In this document: positions 12,050-23,689 of the stretch, in pieces | Layout: each line of letters starts with the position of its first letter | Position numbering within the stretch: position 1 is the first letter of the stretch | Assembly (NCBI GenBank): GCA_000320545.1 | Contig: ADNK01002807.1 | Location: 60,001 to 104,452, forward strand | Length of the DNA stretch: 44,452 bases | Reading direction: 5' to 3' | Origin: Bigelowiella natans CCMP2755 | Lineage: Eukaryota > Cercozoa > Chlorarachniophyceae | Position numbers and translations under genes: made by a program | The notes under the pieces: generated by a model | Seen by the model: the letters and a program-made list of their open reading frames with translations, nothing else | What the model was told of the DNA's origin: nothing | Database searches by the model: none

Positions 12050-12492
12050 CTTTCATGATCAGACGGGGTTTGGAAGCATGGTGCTTCTCTATATCTTCAT
12101 CGTTCTCAACGACCAGGTTTTTTAAAATATATTTGATTATGCTCTAAAGGCATCATCATTATTGTTATAACTTTTTCTTTGTGTAAAAATCACCTTACAT
12201 TGGATAAGCAGCTGGTAAATCCAATCTACCTTGGTAGCTGGAGCTTGTATTCCTATTTTTCAATTTCCCCTCCCTTCAATTATTTCATTCATCATTTAAT
12301 TTTTTCTTTCCTGGGTAGCGTTTTCTTCTCGGCGATCCGATTACACACTTCGGTTCGAATCCGTGGACGTGGGCACTACCAACCACCTCCAGATGGACCA
12401 ATGAGGAGCAGATGCTGGGATACACGCGTCCGAGTTTCAGAGGAATGGGGGAATCAACAGCAATGGACGATAACAATGATGACAACACATGA
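9232..12492 (+). CDS. DHHC-type protein S-palmitoyltransferase
   Basis: DHHC enzymes attach palmitate to cysteines of membrane-associated proteins. The core is firm: exons 11098-11172, 11212-11279, 11459-11568, 11804-11880, 12063-12116 and 12319-12492 join in phase. They show CRYC, then [15 protein letters not shown] and [18 protein letters not shown] (third membrane helix), then a helix [13 protein letters not shown] and a tail with TNEEQ, resembling the family's TTxE motif. The gap between the first Cys pair and the His-Cys is 17 residues, where about 9 is usual. The 5' part is tentative: a 1,071-base open exon (9232-10302) ending in a strong GTGAGT donor, and exon 10456-10557 ([13 protein letters not shown]), both in phase, would supply two hydrophobic helices and a long polar N-terminus. 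With these the protein has 576 residues. The expected DPG motif was not seen, so an exon may be missing. Overlapping minus-strand frames make the 9.2-10.3 kb part uncertain. Confidence 0.72.
9510..9530. repeat. C homopolymer within the putative DHHC 5' exon
   Basis: A run of C about 18 long. Similar G runs occur at 9823-9832 and 10351-10369. Long homopolymers are prone to sequencing error, so the reading frame across 9.2-10.3 kb should be treated with caution. Confidence 0.85.
12009..12046. repeat. CA microsatellite directly upstream of a DHHC exon
   Basis: About 18 CA units end 16 bases before the exon acceptor at 12062. Confidence 0.9.
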
Positions 12493-12519
12493 CGATGGCA
12501 TGTAGATCTCCAAAGCAAT

Positions 12520-13430
12520 CAATGCGTTCGTAATCATCCATTGCAGCTTTGCACATGAACATCCATTGCAGCTTTGCACATGAACGCAGCACACCAGGAT
12601 CTGCCGTGTGAGCATTAGCTGAATTCTGAACGAAACGAAGAACAATGATCGAAACAATCGGCATCCTTCGAGCAACGTACTTGGCGCCAGCTGTTCGCCG
12701 CAGTGGGCACGAATGTTTCATCGATCAGTGTTTGACAATTGACAATTTGCAATGAACGCCTTGGCAAACTGAGTGTCGCTACTTGATTTGCAGGCTCGAT
12801 GTGCTTGCAATTGCACGTCTGGTGAAACGATTGAATTTGGGAATGAGGAGTGAGCTTCAAACTTTGACGTGCGTTCGTTGGTCCCGCCTCATTGTTGTGA
12901 GTTCGCACACCCAACTTCGACCATGCAGCACGTGCACTCCAGCACTGTCAGAGCGATGGCCATCACCAACCTTGCGCTGTGCGTGTGCTGTTCACTTTGA
13001 ACGCTGAAATTGCCGGGTTTAGCCCACTCATGCCAGCGACTGCAGGCAGTGCCAAATTGTGTAATTGGGTCAATGACTCAAACCAGCGAACCACTTTCTC
13101 AATCAACCAGCGTGAGCATCATGCACCATGCGTTTCAAACAAGTCACATTGTCACTGTTGCAGCTGCTGCCACCAACGAGCCAAAGCTAGAAAGAGAAAT
13201 AGTTGCTGAACAAACGTGACTGCTGCAAACTCAATGCCATGCAATGGTGACAGCACAAGCTGGCAAGTGCAAAACAATGACCTGGTGTGTGCAATGCAAC
13301 ACTTGCACGCACGACAGCCCTCTTTCCCCCACACTGATCACTGAGGCCGCAGCCCGAGCGATTTTTCCTTCAGAATTTGGTGGGGACGTGTCTCGCAAAA
13401 GTTCGTGGAAACCTCATTGAACTTTGAACA
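12520..13430. other. TGCA-rich island 2, downstream of the DHHC gene
   Basis: Begins about 30 bases after the DHHC stop. It opens with a perfect 25-base tandem duplication (CATCCATTGCAGCTTTGCAC, from 12536 and 12561). It is rich in TGCA, GTGC and GAACGCTG-like words and has fewer CTAG than the other islands. CCATTCTAGCATT near 13440 recurs in island 3 near 17462. Reading frames are short and overlap on both strands, so I call no gene. Confidence 0.5.
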
Positions 13431-13488
13431 TTGAATTGACCCATTCTAGCATTGTGTTGTCCTCACGTTGACGGGAAAAACAGATGAC

Positions 13489-13490
<2 letters not shown>

Positions 13491-13526
<36 letters not shown>
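13491..13526. repeat. CT microsatellite
   Basis: About 18 CT units just upstream of the multi-pass membrane gene. Confidence 0.95.
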
Positions 13527-13531
<5 letters not shown>

Positions 13532-13755
13532 CATCTCTCTCTCAAGAACAAGCCACTTAAACATTGGCATGCCCATGATCGTCGCAAGGTTTGATTGTCC
13601 TGCATTTTCTATTAGTCCATAGCCGGAATGAAATTCTACAACTCTAAAAACTCTAAAACCACATGGATTTCATGCGTGCGACGGTAAATCTCATCAACAA
13701 AAATAGTTGCAACACAAACTAAACAAACCCTCCCCGCCTCAAGCCTCAAGCAACT

Positions 13756-13927
13756 ATGTCCTTTTTAAAAGGAGTTGACATCAACACAGTGTTCATTTCG
13801 GATGCAGTGAAGTCCTTGATCGCAATTGTAGACATGCTCTTACTTCTTGTTCAAATAAGTCGCAATACCTCCAATACGCTAAAAAGAATCATTCACAGGC
13901 AATGCTTCTACACCATTGTCCAATCTT

Positions 13928-14008
<81 letters not shown>

Positions 14009-16839
14009 GAGACAGAGAGAGACAGAGAGAAACATCCTTTGCATGTATGTGCGAATGAGCGTCCATAATGCTTATTCATAACTAACAGAACCTCTTTCGC
14101 TGGCTTAGTCTTCACCTTTCTGGCCTACTTTGGTTTTTGGATTACAGCTGCACTTTTTAATCACTTCCTGATTAAGTTGTGTTTATAGGTGTAAGAGAGC
14201 CGATCGTACTCCCATGGCAACTTGTTGGATTATCCTACACTTTTTCAATAGTAAGCACATATTCATCGTCTGTTCCATGATTTGCGTTGATGCTCATCTA
14301 TTTTTTGTTGGAGATGTTTTGTTTGGCTACTGGCATGATGATTGTTTACAAAATATACATTGCAAATTACCAATCGGCAAATCTAGCAAAATTTGCACCC
14401 CGCGGATATGGAACAGTTTTTATGACTATTAATATCATAGTAGTATTAATGCAATTAGTATCTGCTGCCCTAGGTCTTGCTTTCAATAGAATTCGCTTCT
14501 TTGCTCTACGAGGGCTTGCAATATTTTTGGCATCGTTGTTCCTCTTGATTTTCTTTGAATACTCCATGATCAGTCTATATCGTATTCAATATAATCTTCT
14601 TAAAAAGTCCATAAATTCCGCGGATGAAACAACTCGAAAAGGCATTTTTGGGTTTTCATTTTTTTCCGGTAACAAACACAATGTGTCAAAGGTAGGGCCT
14701 AGTTCCAAATTAAGGTCTAAAATCAAGAACCATTCAAACACAGGGTCAGAGTATAACACTAAAAATCGTCAAACTATTGCCGCCAAACTTCCGAAAGAAA
14801 CGAGTGAGGATTCAGGAGCAGAGTCTGGTCGGAGCTCTAGAACCTCCGCACGGACTAGAGGTACCGCGAGCCCTCCCCAAGGTGTCAGCCCTCTTCATAG
14901 TTTTAAAAGGCGGAGGCGTGCAGCTAGTGATGGCCCACAGCTGACTATCTCGCCAACAAACGCTTCTACTGTCTCGCCAACTTACCCTTCTACTTCGGTA
15001 CCATCTATCCCTATGTCCTCGATTTCTTTCGAACATATTCCTCCTATACCTAAAACGGAAAGTTCTGTTGGAAGAGATAGGAAAGAAAGTTTGGATGTTC
15101 CCCATTTACAAATTGTTGGAAGAGATAGGAAGGAAAGTTTGGATGTTCCCCATTTACAAATTAACCGACAGTCGAGAGCTGAAAGCTTTGGGGAAAAAAT
15201 GCAAAATATCGAACTCAGTCCCCGATTGAGTAGCGATCAAAAACCTCATCGAGCATTGTTTCCTACAAGACAATCTTCATTGGAAATAGAATCGAGCAAG
15301 TCTCATCCAGACAAAAAGGAGATGAAAGTGACAATTTGCATCGACGAGTTCAAAGAAAAAGGACCACAACGTCAAACAGGTGTTGCTGAAGATGATAACT
15401 CAGGTGTTACAAAAACTACAAAAACCACCAGTGGTTCCAACTTCCCTTCTAAGGATCTTTTCAACCAAAAAAGCAACAACAATAGCAAGCATGTGCCATT
15501 TACAGCTCCTCATATTATGGCATCTTCGAACGCATCATCGCACAGCGACAGTAGCTCTGTTGCCCCGAGTGCAAGAAACCCAGCTGCTGTACCAGGAATT
15601 CAGGGAGATACATGTACAAGTTCCTCTGCCAAAGACACCATAAAAAGTGCGTTCGTAGAGGAAAAACTAAGTGTAGATGCTAGTGAGAAAGTAACAAATA
15701 GAAATAAAGAAATTCAATACATTTCGGATACTCCTCCACCAATAAATGGGCAGCAATTTAGGAGACGTGGCCGTCCAAGAAGAGCAGCTCATCCATCGTC
15801 ACATGTTCGAAAATCGTCCCGATCTCCAGCCCGAGGAAAGGTGATGGCATCATGTTCACCTGGACGTAAACCTCCCCCAGTTAATACCCTTATGAAAAAT
15901 GTTGGAAACTCTCCCCGGAATCTCCCGGGTTCCCCTTTAGCAAGGAGTTCGCTATTTCGTGGATCTCATTTCGATGCCCGGACATCCGGTCTTGATGCTC
16001 GAAAAGCTCGACGGGTAGAAATAATAGTAGTACCTTAGATCTTATGTTCAAAAAGAACACTTGCCGAATAGCATTAGGGTAGACAATGAACAATGAATAA
16101 TGAATGAAGCATTGATGGAAAAACTACATGAGCAAGAACCACATGGGGTGGAAGCACATGTAGACATAATGTTATGTTTTTGATACTACAGGACCAGTCA
16201 AAGAAGGTGCTTCGGAAAATATGTACCTCAATATTGGCTGCACTTTTTATCGGCCTATTTTCCGCTACGGGTGGTCTCTACGTTGCGTATATCTGGTGGA
16301 CCAGCGGTGAAGATGAAACGATAAGAGACTACTATAACCCCGCCGAGTACAATTTTTTCCAGGATTTCTTCAGTTATGCAATCCTTTGTGTACAAACGTT
16401 TTATGTTTACTATTCGTGGGTGTCCTGGCCAACCTTTTGTTCAAAATGGTTGTGCTCCTGTTCCAGACTCAAAGACATTAATCCGACTCAGAACGAAAGA
16501 CAGAGCGAGAGAAAGAGCACTGGGGTTACCATATATAATTCCATGAATCTAGCTCTATTTTCCTGTTGTTGCCGTGTTGAAGAAAAGAAATATAATACCA
16601 ACAGTAACAATCAAAATATCTCTAATATGGATCACCAAAATGAACGGAAGACAGATACAAAAAAGGAAAGCTGGAAATTTAGGAAACAAAGTGGTGCTGA
16701 TGATGCAGATACAAATAACACCAACACTGTTACAAAAAAACAGAATACTGAAGACCACGAAAAGAACGCCTCTACTCCTCACAGTAAGTATAAAATAACT
16801 AGTAGTGACAGGCACATTGCAGTAATGTATGTGGACTGA
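13756..16839 (+). CDS. Multi-pass membrane protein with a giant cytosolic loop (unknown family)
   Basis: I do not recognise the family. Proposed exons, all in phase: 13756-13858, 14109-14132, 14189-14250, 14314-16014 and 16192-16839, giving 845 residues. Helices: about 21-42 (SLIAIVDMLLLLVQ into FTFLAYF), 50-78 (WQLVGLSYTFSIMFCLATG), 95-120 (TVFMTINIIVVLMQLVSAAL) and 126-155 (LAIFLASLFLLIFFEYS). A roughly 470-residue Ser/Arg/Lys-rich disordered loop follows, then helices KICTSILAALFIGLFSATGG and SYAILCVQTFYVYYSW. After the last helix comes a Cys cluster (FCSKWLCSC), like the palmitoylated tail of some receptors. The long loop before the final two helices recalls the third loop of seven-helix receptors, but only six helices are clear. 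The loop holds a 16-residue duplication (VGRDRKESLDVPHLQI). The big exon and last exon are secure; the first three exons are tentative. An ATG at 14290 is an alternative start. Confidence 0.6.
13929..14030. repeat. Compound CA/GA microsatellite in the first intron of the multi-pass gene
   Basis: About 18 CA units, then AGTGAG, then GA and GACAGA units. Frames through it are simple repeats. Confidence 0.93.
15066..15161 (+). repeat. 48-base in-frame tandem duplication in the loop of the multi-pass protein
   Basis: Copies start at 15066 and 15114 (GTTGGAAGAGATAGGAA) and differ at one synonymous base. Each encodes VGRDRKESLDVPHLQI with an RKESL site resembling a basophilic kinase target. Confidence 0.93.
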
Positions 16840-17079
16840 TGACATGACAACAATGACAACATCAAAATGATTAATCAAAGATTTCTTGAGACAGTACTCA
16901 CACCCGTACTTTCGATGCTGAAACACATAAGCGTCTCACACGGCATGTAGGCACCACATGAAGAAACAGTTGTCCCATCTCCATTATCGGACATCAGTTC
17001 AGCAAACTAGTTCCATCGTCTGTTCATGATGCCAAGGGAGATGCTCTACATTCTTATCCGATCCTGTTTAAATTTTCTT

Positions 17080-18470
17080 TGTGATGCTAATGAAAATACG
17101 CATTGATGAACGCAGTGGTGTGTTGCATGCTGTGCACATGATGCACAACTACATGCTAGCATGTAGACAATGTGTTGCGCAAATTGACAAAATTTTTGTG
17201 CATCATGTGGCATGACTTTTCAATGGTAGTCTGCACACACTGTGCGTAGCGGTCACAACTGGCACTCACCAGGCTTGAGGACTAACTGGCTAGGCCAGGA
17301 TTGACACACAAAGGCAACCACGAACGTTGGCGCACATGAATCACCACACTAGCACAATGTGATCTCTGCGCACATTGTGACCGTTGTAACCATTGTGACA
17401 ATCTCTAGATTGCCATGCAGCCATGACGACAGAATTCATTGGCTGCGCTAGTGCCCAACATCCATTCTAGCATTACTGTGCGTTCCACGACGATCTAGAA
17501 AGCACTGGATGAAGTGCATTGTTGTTGAATTGCTGCTACGTCTAGACGTGCCTGGCGTGCGCTTGTGCCCAACAGCTCTACATGTGGAGCTAGAGAGCTC
17601 TAGAGCTACATCTAGACATGCTAAACAAATTTTGCAACATTCTCATGCGGCGCTAACTGCTGATGCGCACATTGCGTTGATTCTTCCAACTTCTGTGAGC
17701 TTGATCCACTGTTGGGGCCGCTGGACCGAATGCTGTTTTTCAATGGGAAATGCGAATCGAACAGCATGCTGTCGAACGAAGCTTCGTTTCAACTCTAGAA
17801 CTGTTCGCGAAGCTTCACGATTGTGCAAATGCGCAGATCAGATGCTGATGGACGCAACCATGGCAAAAGCTGTTTTCACAGCCAGCTGTGCTTTTTGGGT
17901 GCAGATGTCTCTAGGTTTTTGAAACACGCAGCAGGTGGCAATTTTCGACGTGCTTGCACTTCATTGTTGTTTTGCTTGCAACCACACGCACCATTGCAGC
18001 GTGTACGTGCAGCTAAAATGCAGCTAGCTGTGCTGTGCTAGTGCCTGCTTGTGCAGACCAGGTTGAGTCAAGCAAAAGCTACTTTTTGCAGCCCGTTGTG
18101 CTGCTGCTTCATGCAACTATTCGCGAACAGTGTAATTTCAAACGAATGCAAACGAAGCTTCGAACGTTCCATTCGCAAACAGAAGCTTCGCATTCCCCGC
18201 CCAACACTGGCTTGATCACGCAATCTCCAACGCGATGATGCATGTGTGAAAACCATTTGCATGCGGCAAATTTGATGACAAGCTCCGCTCTACTTATCTA
18301 GTTATGTGTATGAGAACGATGGAAAATTGATTTGAGCTCCGTTGTTATTCATTACGTCATTTATTTTGCATTTCAAGCTGCCATGGTATGCCATCAAATG
18401 AGCTTGTGTGGCCACATCTAGACATGGACACGATTAGACGCTGCAATGTATGCGAATGGATTTCGACCCA
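17080..18470. other. CTAG/TGCA-rich island 3, between convergent 3' ends
   Basis: Lies between the stop of the multi-pass gene (16839) and that of the next gene on the minus strand (18569). It contains many CTAG-centred words: GTCTAGACGTGCC near 17540, GAGCTCTAGAGCTAC near 17592, and ACATCTAGACATG at both 17608 and 18416. There are also paired TTCGAAG/GAAGCTTCG stretches at 17780-18190. No coding signal stands out on either strand; cysteine-rich open frames here do not resemble any family I know. Confidence 0.55.
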
Positions 18471-18568
18471 TGTCTTGCTTCAACATTGCTCACAACGTGA
18501 AATAACCACATCGATTTTTGACATAGAGAGCTGCTTCTTCCCGCAAAGCACTTAAGTCTCGTTTCATG

Positions 18569-20908
18569 TCATTGATGACCTTCATTAACAGCAGAGATCA
18601 TTGTACCGGGTAACATATTGGCCGTGGCGATGATGGCATTCCTTTCCGAATAATCTTTGAAGCTATCAGTGCACGGAGTGGCAGCTTTCCACTCTTTTAA
18701 ACCTGAGTAGTAAGAGTAGACATAGACTACTTCCTTTACATATGCAAATTTCTACAAGTTGGTGGGGTTTAAACGGTTGAGCATTGCACCATTCTGGCAC
18801 AGTTTACTGAAACCGACGGATTGGTATCCAAAATCATATTAGAAACGAAAATTATTGTAACAAGAATACCTCCATAGAACTCATAGAATTGCTGCTTCGT
18901 GTAAATGTTTCCGTCCACATCTGTGCGCCTTAGTGAAGCTTTGCGGATCTTCTTGACCTATAAAGTCAACAAGTTTCACCAGTTGTCACGCAATGAAGAG
19001 AAAACTTCTCACAATGCTTGTTAATACCCTTTTTGCAGTATTCCAAACACTGTGATCTCCGTAAAACTGTAGAAACTCCTCTTTTGTATATGGTTGGTTA
19101 TTATTTGGATCAAAGCGCCTCTCCAGCTGCTGTTTCATCACCGTCGCCGAATCCTCCAATGATTGGGACTTTCCATCCGATATTTCTTCATCAAATCTTG
19201 TATAAGTCTCTGCCTTTGCATCATTCCCTCTAAGTACTTTATTGATGTTGTTAAAATTAGTAAAATCCTTATTATGGTCTTTCGTAAAGCAAGGTGAAGC
19301 TTGCGTAGCCGTAGCTTTGCTGGTAATACGATCTAAGAGAAGAAGTGAGTAAGAAATGGCCAAGTAATGAAAGCAGCAGCAGCACTTAATTGGGAAAAAT
19401 AGTACCAATTTTGGAATCTTCTCCTCCTTCTCTCGTCGTCATCATTTGTGTTGATGGTAAGGAAGATAAAGCGTCGGATAAAACATGTTGTGATGATGAT
19501 CGGAATGGCAAAGGAACGAGACTCGTAAGCCTCCTGCAAATATCAACAACACAGATGACATTATAGGGTACATTACTCGCTTCGTACATGATGAGGAGGA
19601 GGAGGGTACAAACTTGTTCTTTTTTCGTTGATGAGGTTGTGAAGGAGCGTTGCTGTTCATGATGCTACTTCTTGGCTGCTGCTTGATCGATGATAACAGG
19701 TTATTTTTACGTTTTTTCTCATCATCGACTTGTCCTCCTCCTCCTCCCTCATGAGAGCACCTGTGGCTCGGACCGTCATCATCATCATCATCATCATGAT
19801 CATCCCCATCATTATCATCTAGGTAGTTAGATGCCGTACTAGAAGGTAAGATCGTTAATAATGCGTCATTATCTTCTATGCCAAGGTCGAGCTCATCGTC
19901 ATCATCGTCATCATCGTCATCATCGTCGTTGCGTCGGTTTCTACCCTTCTCCATTGAACCGATATTCGAAGAACGAAATGCAGTGATTTTAGTGTTTGCT
20001 GACTGTGAAGCTTCCTCTATGATCTTCTTTATAGCCTTTTCATCTTCACTCTCTTCATCATCGGAATCCGAAATCTCAAAGACCTGATATGTGTGTGAAT
20101 TGCATTGGTGTAAAAATGACACGTGGCAGTGGAGTTACATCACATATAAATAGAATTCACTATTATTTTTGCCTCTGACTTATTTGCTCCACCTTTGTGT
20201 GAAGTATCTGCCTTTTTTGGGTGACGTCACGTTCCCTGAAATAAATAAACATCCACAGAGAATGAGGGAGAGAAAAAAGAGAAAGAGGGATGGCTAAGAA
20301 AAGCTGTAATTATGACGTAAATATCATACAAGCTCAGCCAACCTCTGTTAAAACGTAAATATCAAACAAACTTGTCCGACCTATGTCGCTCCTGACTTGG
20401 AGAGTAGCTATCAAGCAATTGTATTTTCTTTCCTCCTGAATTATTAACTTCTCAACAAAGCAAAAGGGCAGGAAATGGTAGAAAATGATTCAACAATACC
20501 TCCTTTTCCGCCAGCAGCATCTTTCTGTTTTACATAACTAGACACTTTTTTGTCACATTTGTGCGTCGTTCTGTCACCGTCATTTTCGTCGTCATCGTCG
20601 CTTATATCTCCAGCTACCACGAGCTTATTCATCATATTCTCAATATCACGTTCTGATGTCTTATTAAATATTTTACCCTCCTCCTCGTCTTCTGTTTCAT
20701 CGCTGCTTGTATCATCGCTAAGGTCGTCTTTTGAGGCTAGAATAATAATTTTCTTTTTAAATGGTTTCGAACATTGGATATCCTTGTGATCATTTCTGTC
20801 TTCTTCCCGTTGAGCTGGTCGCCAAATACCACCTCTTCTTCTTCTTCTTCTTCTTCTAGTGTCGATAGCATCACCTACCCTACCGCTTGTCTTCCTCCTT
20901 GAACTCAT
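18569..20908 (-). CDS. Acidic protein with two C-terminal YTKxxFxxFYG modules (unknown function)
   Basis: Eight exons keep phase: 20908-20500, 20435-20372, 20235-20193, 20083-19614, 19533-19406, 19332-19028, 18957-18870 and 18702-18569, for 546 residues. The N-terminus is basic (MSSRRKTSG, then eight Arg). Long Asp/Glu/Ser tracts follow (SDSDDEESEDEK and poly-Asp), suggesting a disordered nuclear or nucleolar protein. Near the C-terminus a module appears twice: RFDPNNNQPYTKEEFLQFYG with a W seven residues on, then DVDGNIYTKQQFYEFYGG followed by EWKAA. Modules of this type (acidic turn, YTxxEF, FYGG, W) recur in protist proteins as I remember them, but I know no assigned function. The Arg and Asp tracts come from TCT/CTT- and ATC/CATC-type microsatellites captured in exons. 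The donor after 19614 (GTTTGT) is the least certain junction. Confidence 0.75.
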
Positions 20909-21566
20909 GCTAATAATGCAATATTATCGAAGATGCTCTTCCCATTCGCGGTTTTTGCTAAAACAGAGCAGGGTATATGGCGAAGTAGTCCTACGTAGCT
21001 TTTTATTTCTGCTCAAGTCCTCTTCAGGGTGCAGGGGGGAGGAGGAGAGCCTCCGAATGAGGGGTGTTCATGGTTGTTGTTGTTGTTGTTGTTATTGTTG
21101 TTGTTATTCGCAGATCCATCTCAGAAACATCCTCAATAAAAAGATGACTAGATCTTAATAATACAAAAAGCAAGCACATCCGAATGTTCCTTCTCGTCTA
21201 GCATCATGCCGATCATGTAGTGTTGCAACAATTGGTACGACATCGCAAGTGTCATGTCGCAGGTAAATTATCACATAGATTTCTTCCAATTCTTGGCTTG
21301 TTTATTCTTGTCTACGAGTCTCGTACTCCCCCAACCAAGAGCTGCTCGAAGAGGAGAGATCAACAAATAGCAAATAGTAGTAGTGCAAAGAGAAAGAAGA
21401 CTCCATTACAGTCACATATTTCTCCAAGAGCTGCTTAAGGAGCGATCAACAACAGAGAGTAGTGCAAAGAGAAAGAAGACTCCATAGCAGTGCCCCCCAG
21501 TTAGAATAAACAAACATATTAGCAAACGAGGTGTTAGACCAACCAATCCCTCAGTCAAGTTTCTCA
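20909..21566. other. Divergent spacer between the YTK-module gene and the patatin gene
   Basis: Holds both 5' regions. It contains a GTT tract at 21073-21108 and an imperfect direct repeat of about 80 bases (21340-21415 and 21424-21490) sharing AGTGCAAAGAGAAAGAAGAC. No CTAG/TGCA island is present. No coding signal was found. Confidence 0.6.
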
Positions 21567-21997
21567 ATGATTGAATGGATGCTCGGTAGTCAGCGTCGTC
21601 CTTATCCCCACTGTAATCGCTATCTGTTTGAGTTTCTTTTCATTGGAATCTTCCTCTCTACCTCCACCGCGCACTACGCTGGAAAAGAAGGATGCAAGCC
21701 AACTCTTTGGCGACAAATGAAGTCAAATTTACTTCAATTGCATCGTCGTCGAATACTTGATAGAAGTGGGTTCGAGACGCATCAATCACGAAAATTGAAT
21801 GCATATTGTAGGATGCATAGGGAAGAAGAGCCTTTGTCGTCATCGTCAACTCCAACAGCACCAAAACTGGGATTCTCATTTAGTGCATCTGGTTTAATGA
21901 TGCCTTATCACTGTGGGGTTGGGACTGCTCTGAGGTTGTTGCTCTTGTAGTAAGAGCTCCAATATGCTTCATTTCGCTTTTGTGATATGATGAAAAA

Positions 21998-22029
<32 letters not shown>

Positions 22030-22471
22030 AATGACGATAATGTAGGGATGCTGGATTCTTAAATGATGAGACTCCACTCTCTGGCTCGTCTGGAGGTGCA
22101 ATCACAGCTGGTAGGCATATATTAATAATAACACAAAATTTTGACTCAGTGATGACAAAATAATAGTGCAAACATTTAACATCATCAGCTGCCTTTGCGT
22201 GCGGTCTCCCTTCACACGAGATAATCAATGGCATTGAAGCAGTAGCTAAGGTTTTGGTGTGTGCAGCATATCTTCTTGTTACGTAGAAGTAACGAGCAGT
22301 GAATAGTACCTGAATTGTTTGGAGGATGACACGGAGAATAAAGGGAATGATTATATGACGAGCAAGTCTTAGGATGATGAATTTCTTATTGAGACTTTTC
22401 TCTAACCATAAGGATTGCAGAGAAAAAGGTTCTTTTCGCAGAATGCTTATACCGGTTAGTGATGATAGCAT

Positions 22472-22512
<41 letters not shown>

Positions 22513-22780
22513 GGGTGTGTGTGTCTGTGTGTCATATAATGACGGAGTCATTGGAACATTAAAGTAGTGGTCTGAAACACTCTCTAATTTTCTCTCTCCC
22601 TCCCTCCTTCTTCTTCTCTTTCTTTTTCTTTTAAAGTAGTCCGAGAATTTAGCTCAAACAATTACGTACGCAAATGTGTTATTATTTATTCGTGTTAAAT
22701 AGGCAAGAGAATTGTGCGAAAAAGTGCTTCCAGAGGTTAGCTAGGAAGAAAATGATACCAGCTACTACTACTACTACTAT

Positions 22781-22814
<34 letters not shown>

Positions 22815-23637
22815 GCAGTAGTAATAGAATTTCGGTCGTTCTCTCCATCGTCATTGACATTTCCATATCATCGAAAATATATAAACCTCAACGACAATAT
22901 ATAACGAAGAAGAAGAAAGAGAAGGAGGAGGAGGAGGAGGAAGACTACGGCAACATACAATGATCACGCCGTGGTTATAATCTCGTCACTTTCTAACTAT
23001 GCGATGATCTCTGTGTTCTTCTTCTTCTTCTTCTTCTTCAACATATTATTACATTCTTCTCCTTTTTGCAAGCATTTTCTCACTATCATTATCATCATTA
23101 TTGTACATTATTGTGAGTTTCTTTCATTACTGTTCCTTTAGGATGCACACCACCTGATGAATGGCAAAACAAGAGTATCAATATTGCAGGCAATAGATCA
23201 GTAGTAGCATTAACATCAGCATTTGCGTGAAATTGTATTCACAAAAATGTAATTAGATAATAACACTCGATGAAGTTATGAAGAGAGGCACTTGCTGTAG
23301 TCGTCGTCGTTGTCTGTGAATTAGGAAGAAAAAGAAAGTAGGAGTAGTAATAGTAATGGGTATCAGAGAAGGAAGTACTTTTGCTTGCCTACTATGCACA
23401 TACGACGACTGCATTACTACTAAAGAATATTTTTTTGTGAAAATACGATAGGAATGAAAATAATTGCTTGTTTACGACTACTACTATTGCTACAACTACT
23501 ACTTTCTATTAACCATCTCCACTGACTGTAGTCGATAATGCAGATCATATGATGATGATGATGATGATGATGATGGCGCATAAGTAGAAAGAGAAGCAGG
23601 AGATAATTAGACAACAAAAATTAGCCTGTTCATTTAT

Positions 23638-23689
<52 letters not shown>

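Noticed and set aside
14133-14187. Segment WITAALFNHFLIK resembling the last helix of a DHHC enzyme
   Set aside because: The DHHC gene has its own phase-consistent 3' end at 12492, and treating this segment as a 56-base intron makes the downstream exons fit in phase.
16555-16926. Minus-strand hydrophobic frame of 123 codons
   Set aside because: It is the antisense shadow of the last exon of the multi-pass membrane gene, which is supported by its acceptor site and helices.
17509-18262. Cysteine-rich open frames in island 3
   Set aside because: Several overlapping frames on both strands look alike in quality, and none has a domain or splice support. Similar frames appear in islands 2, 5 and 6.
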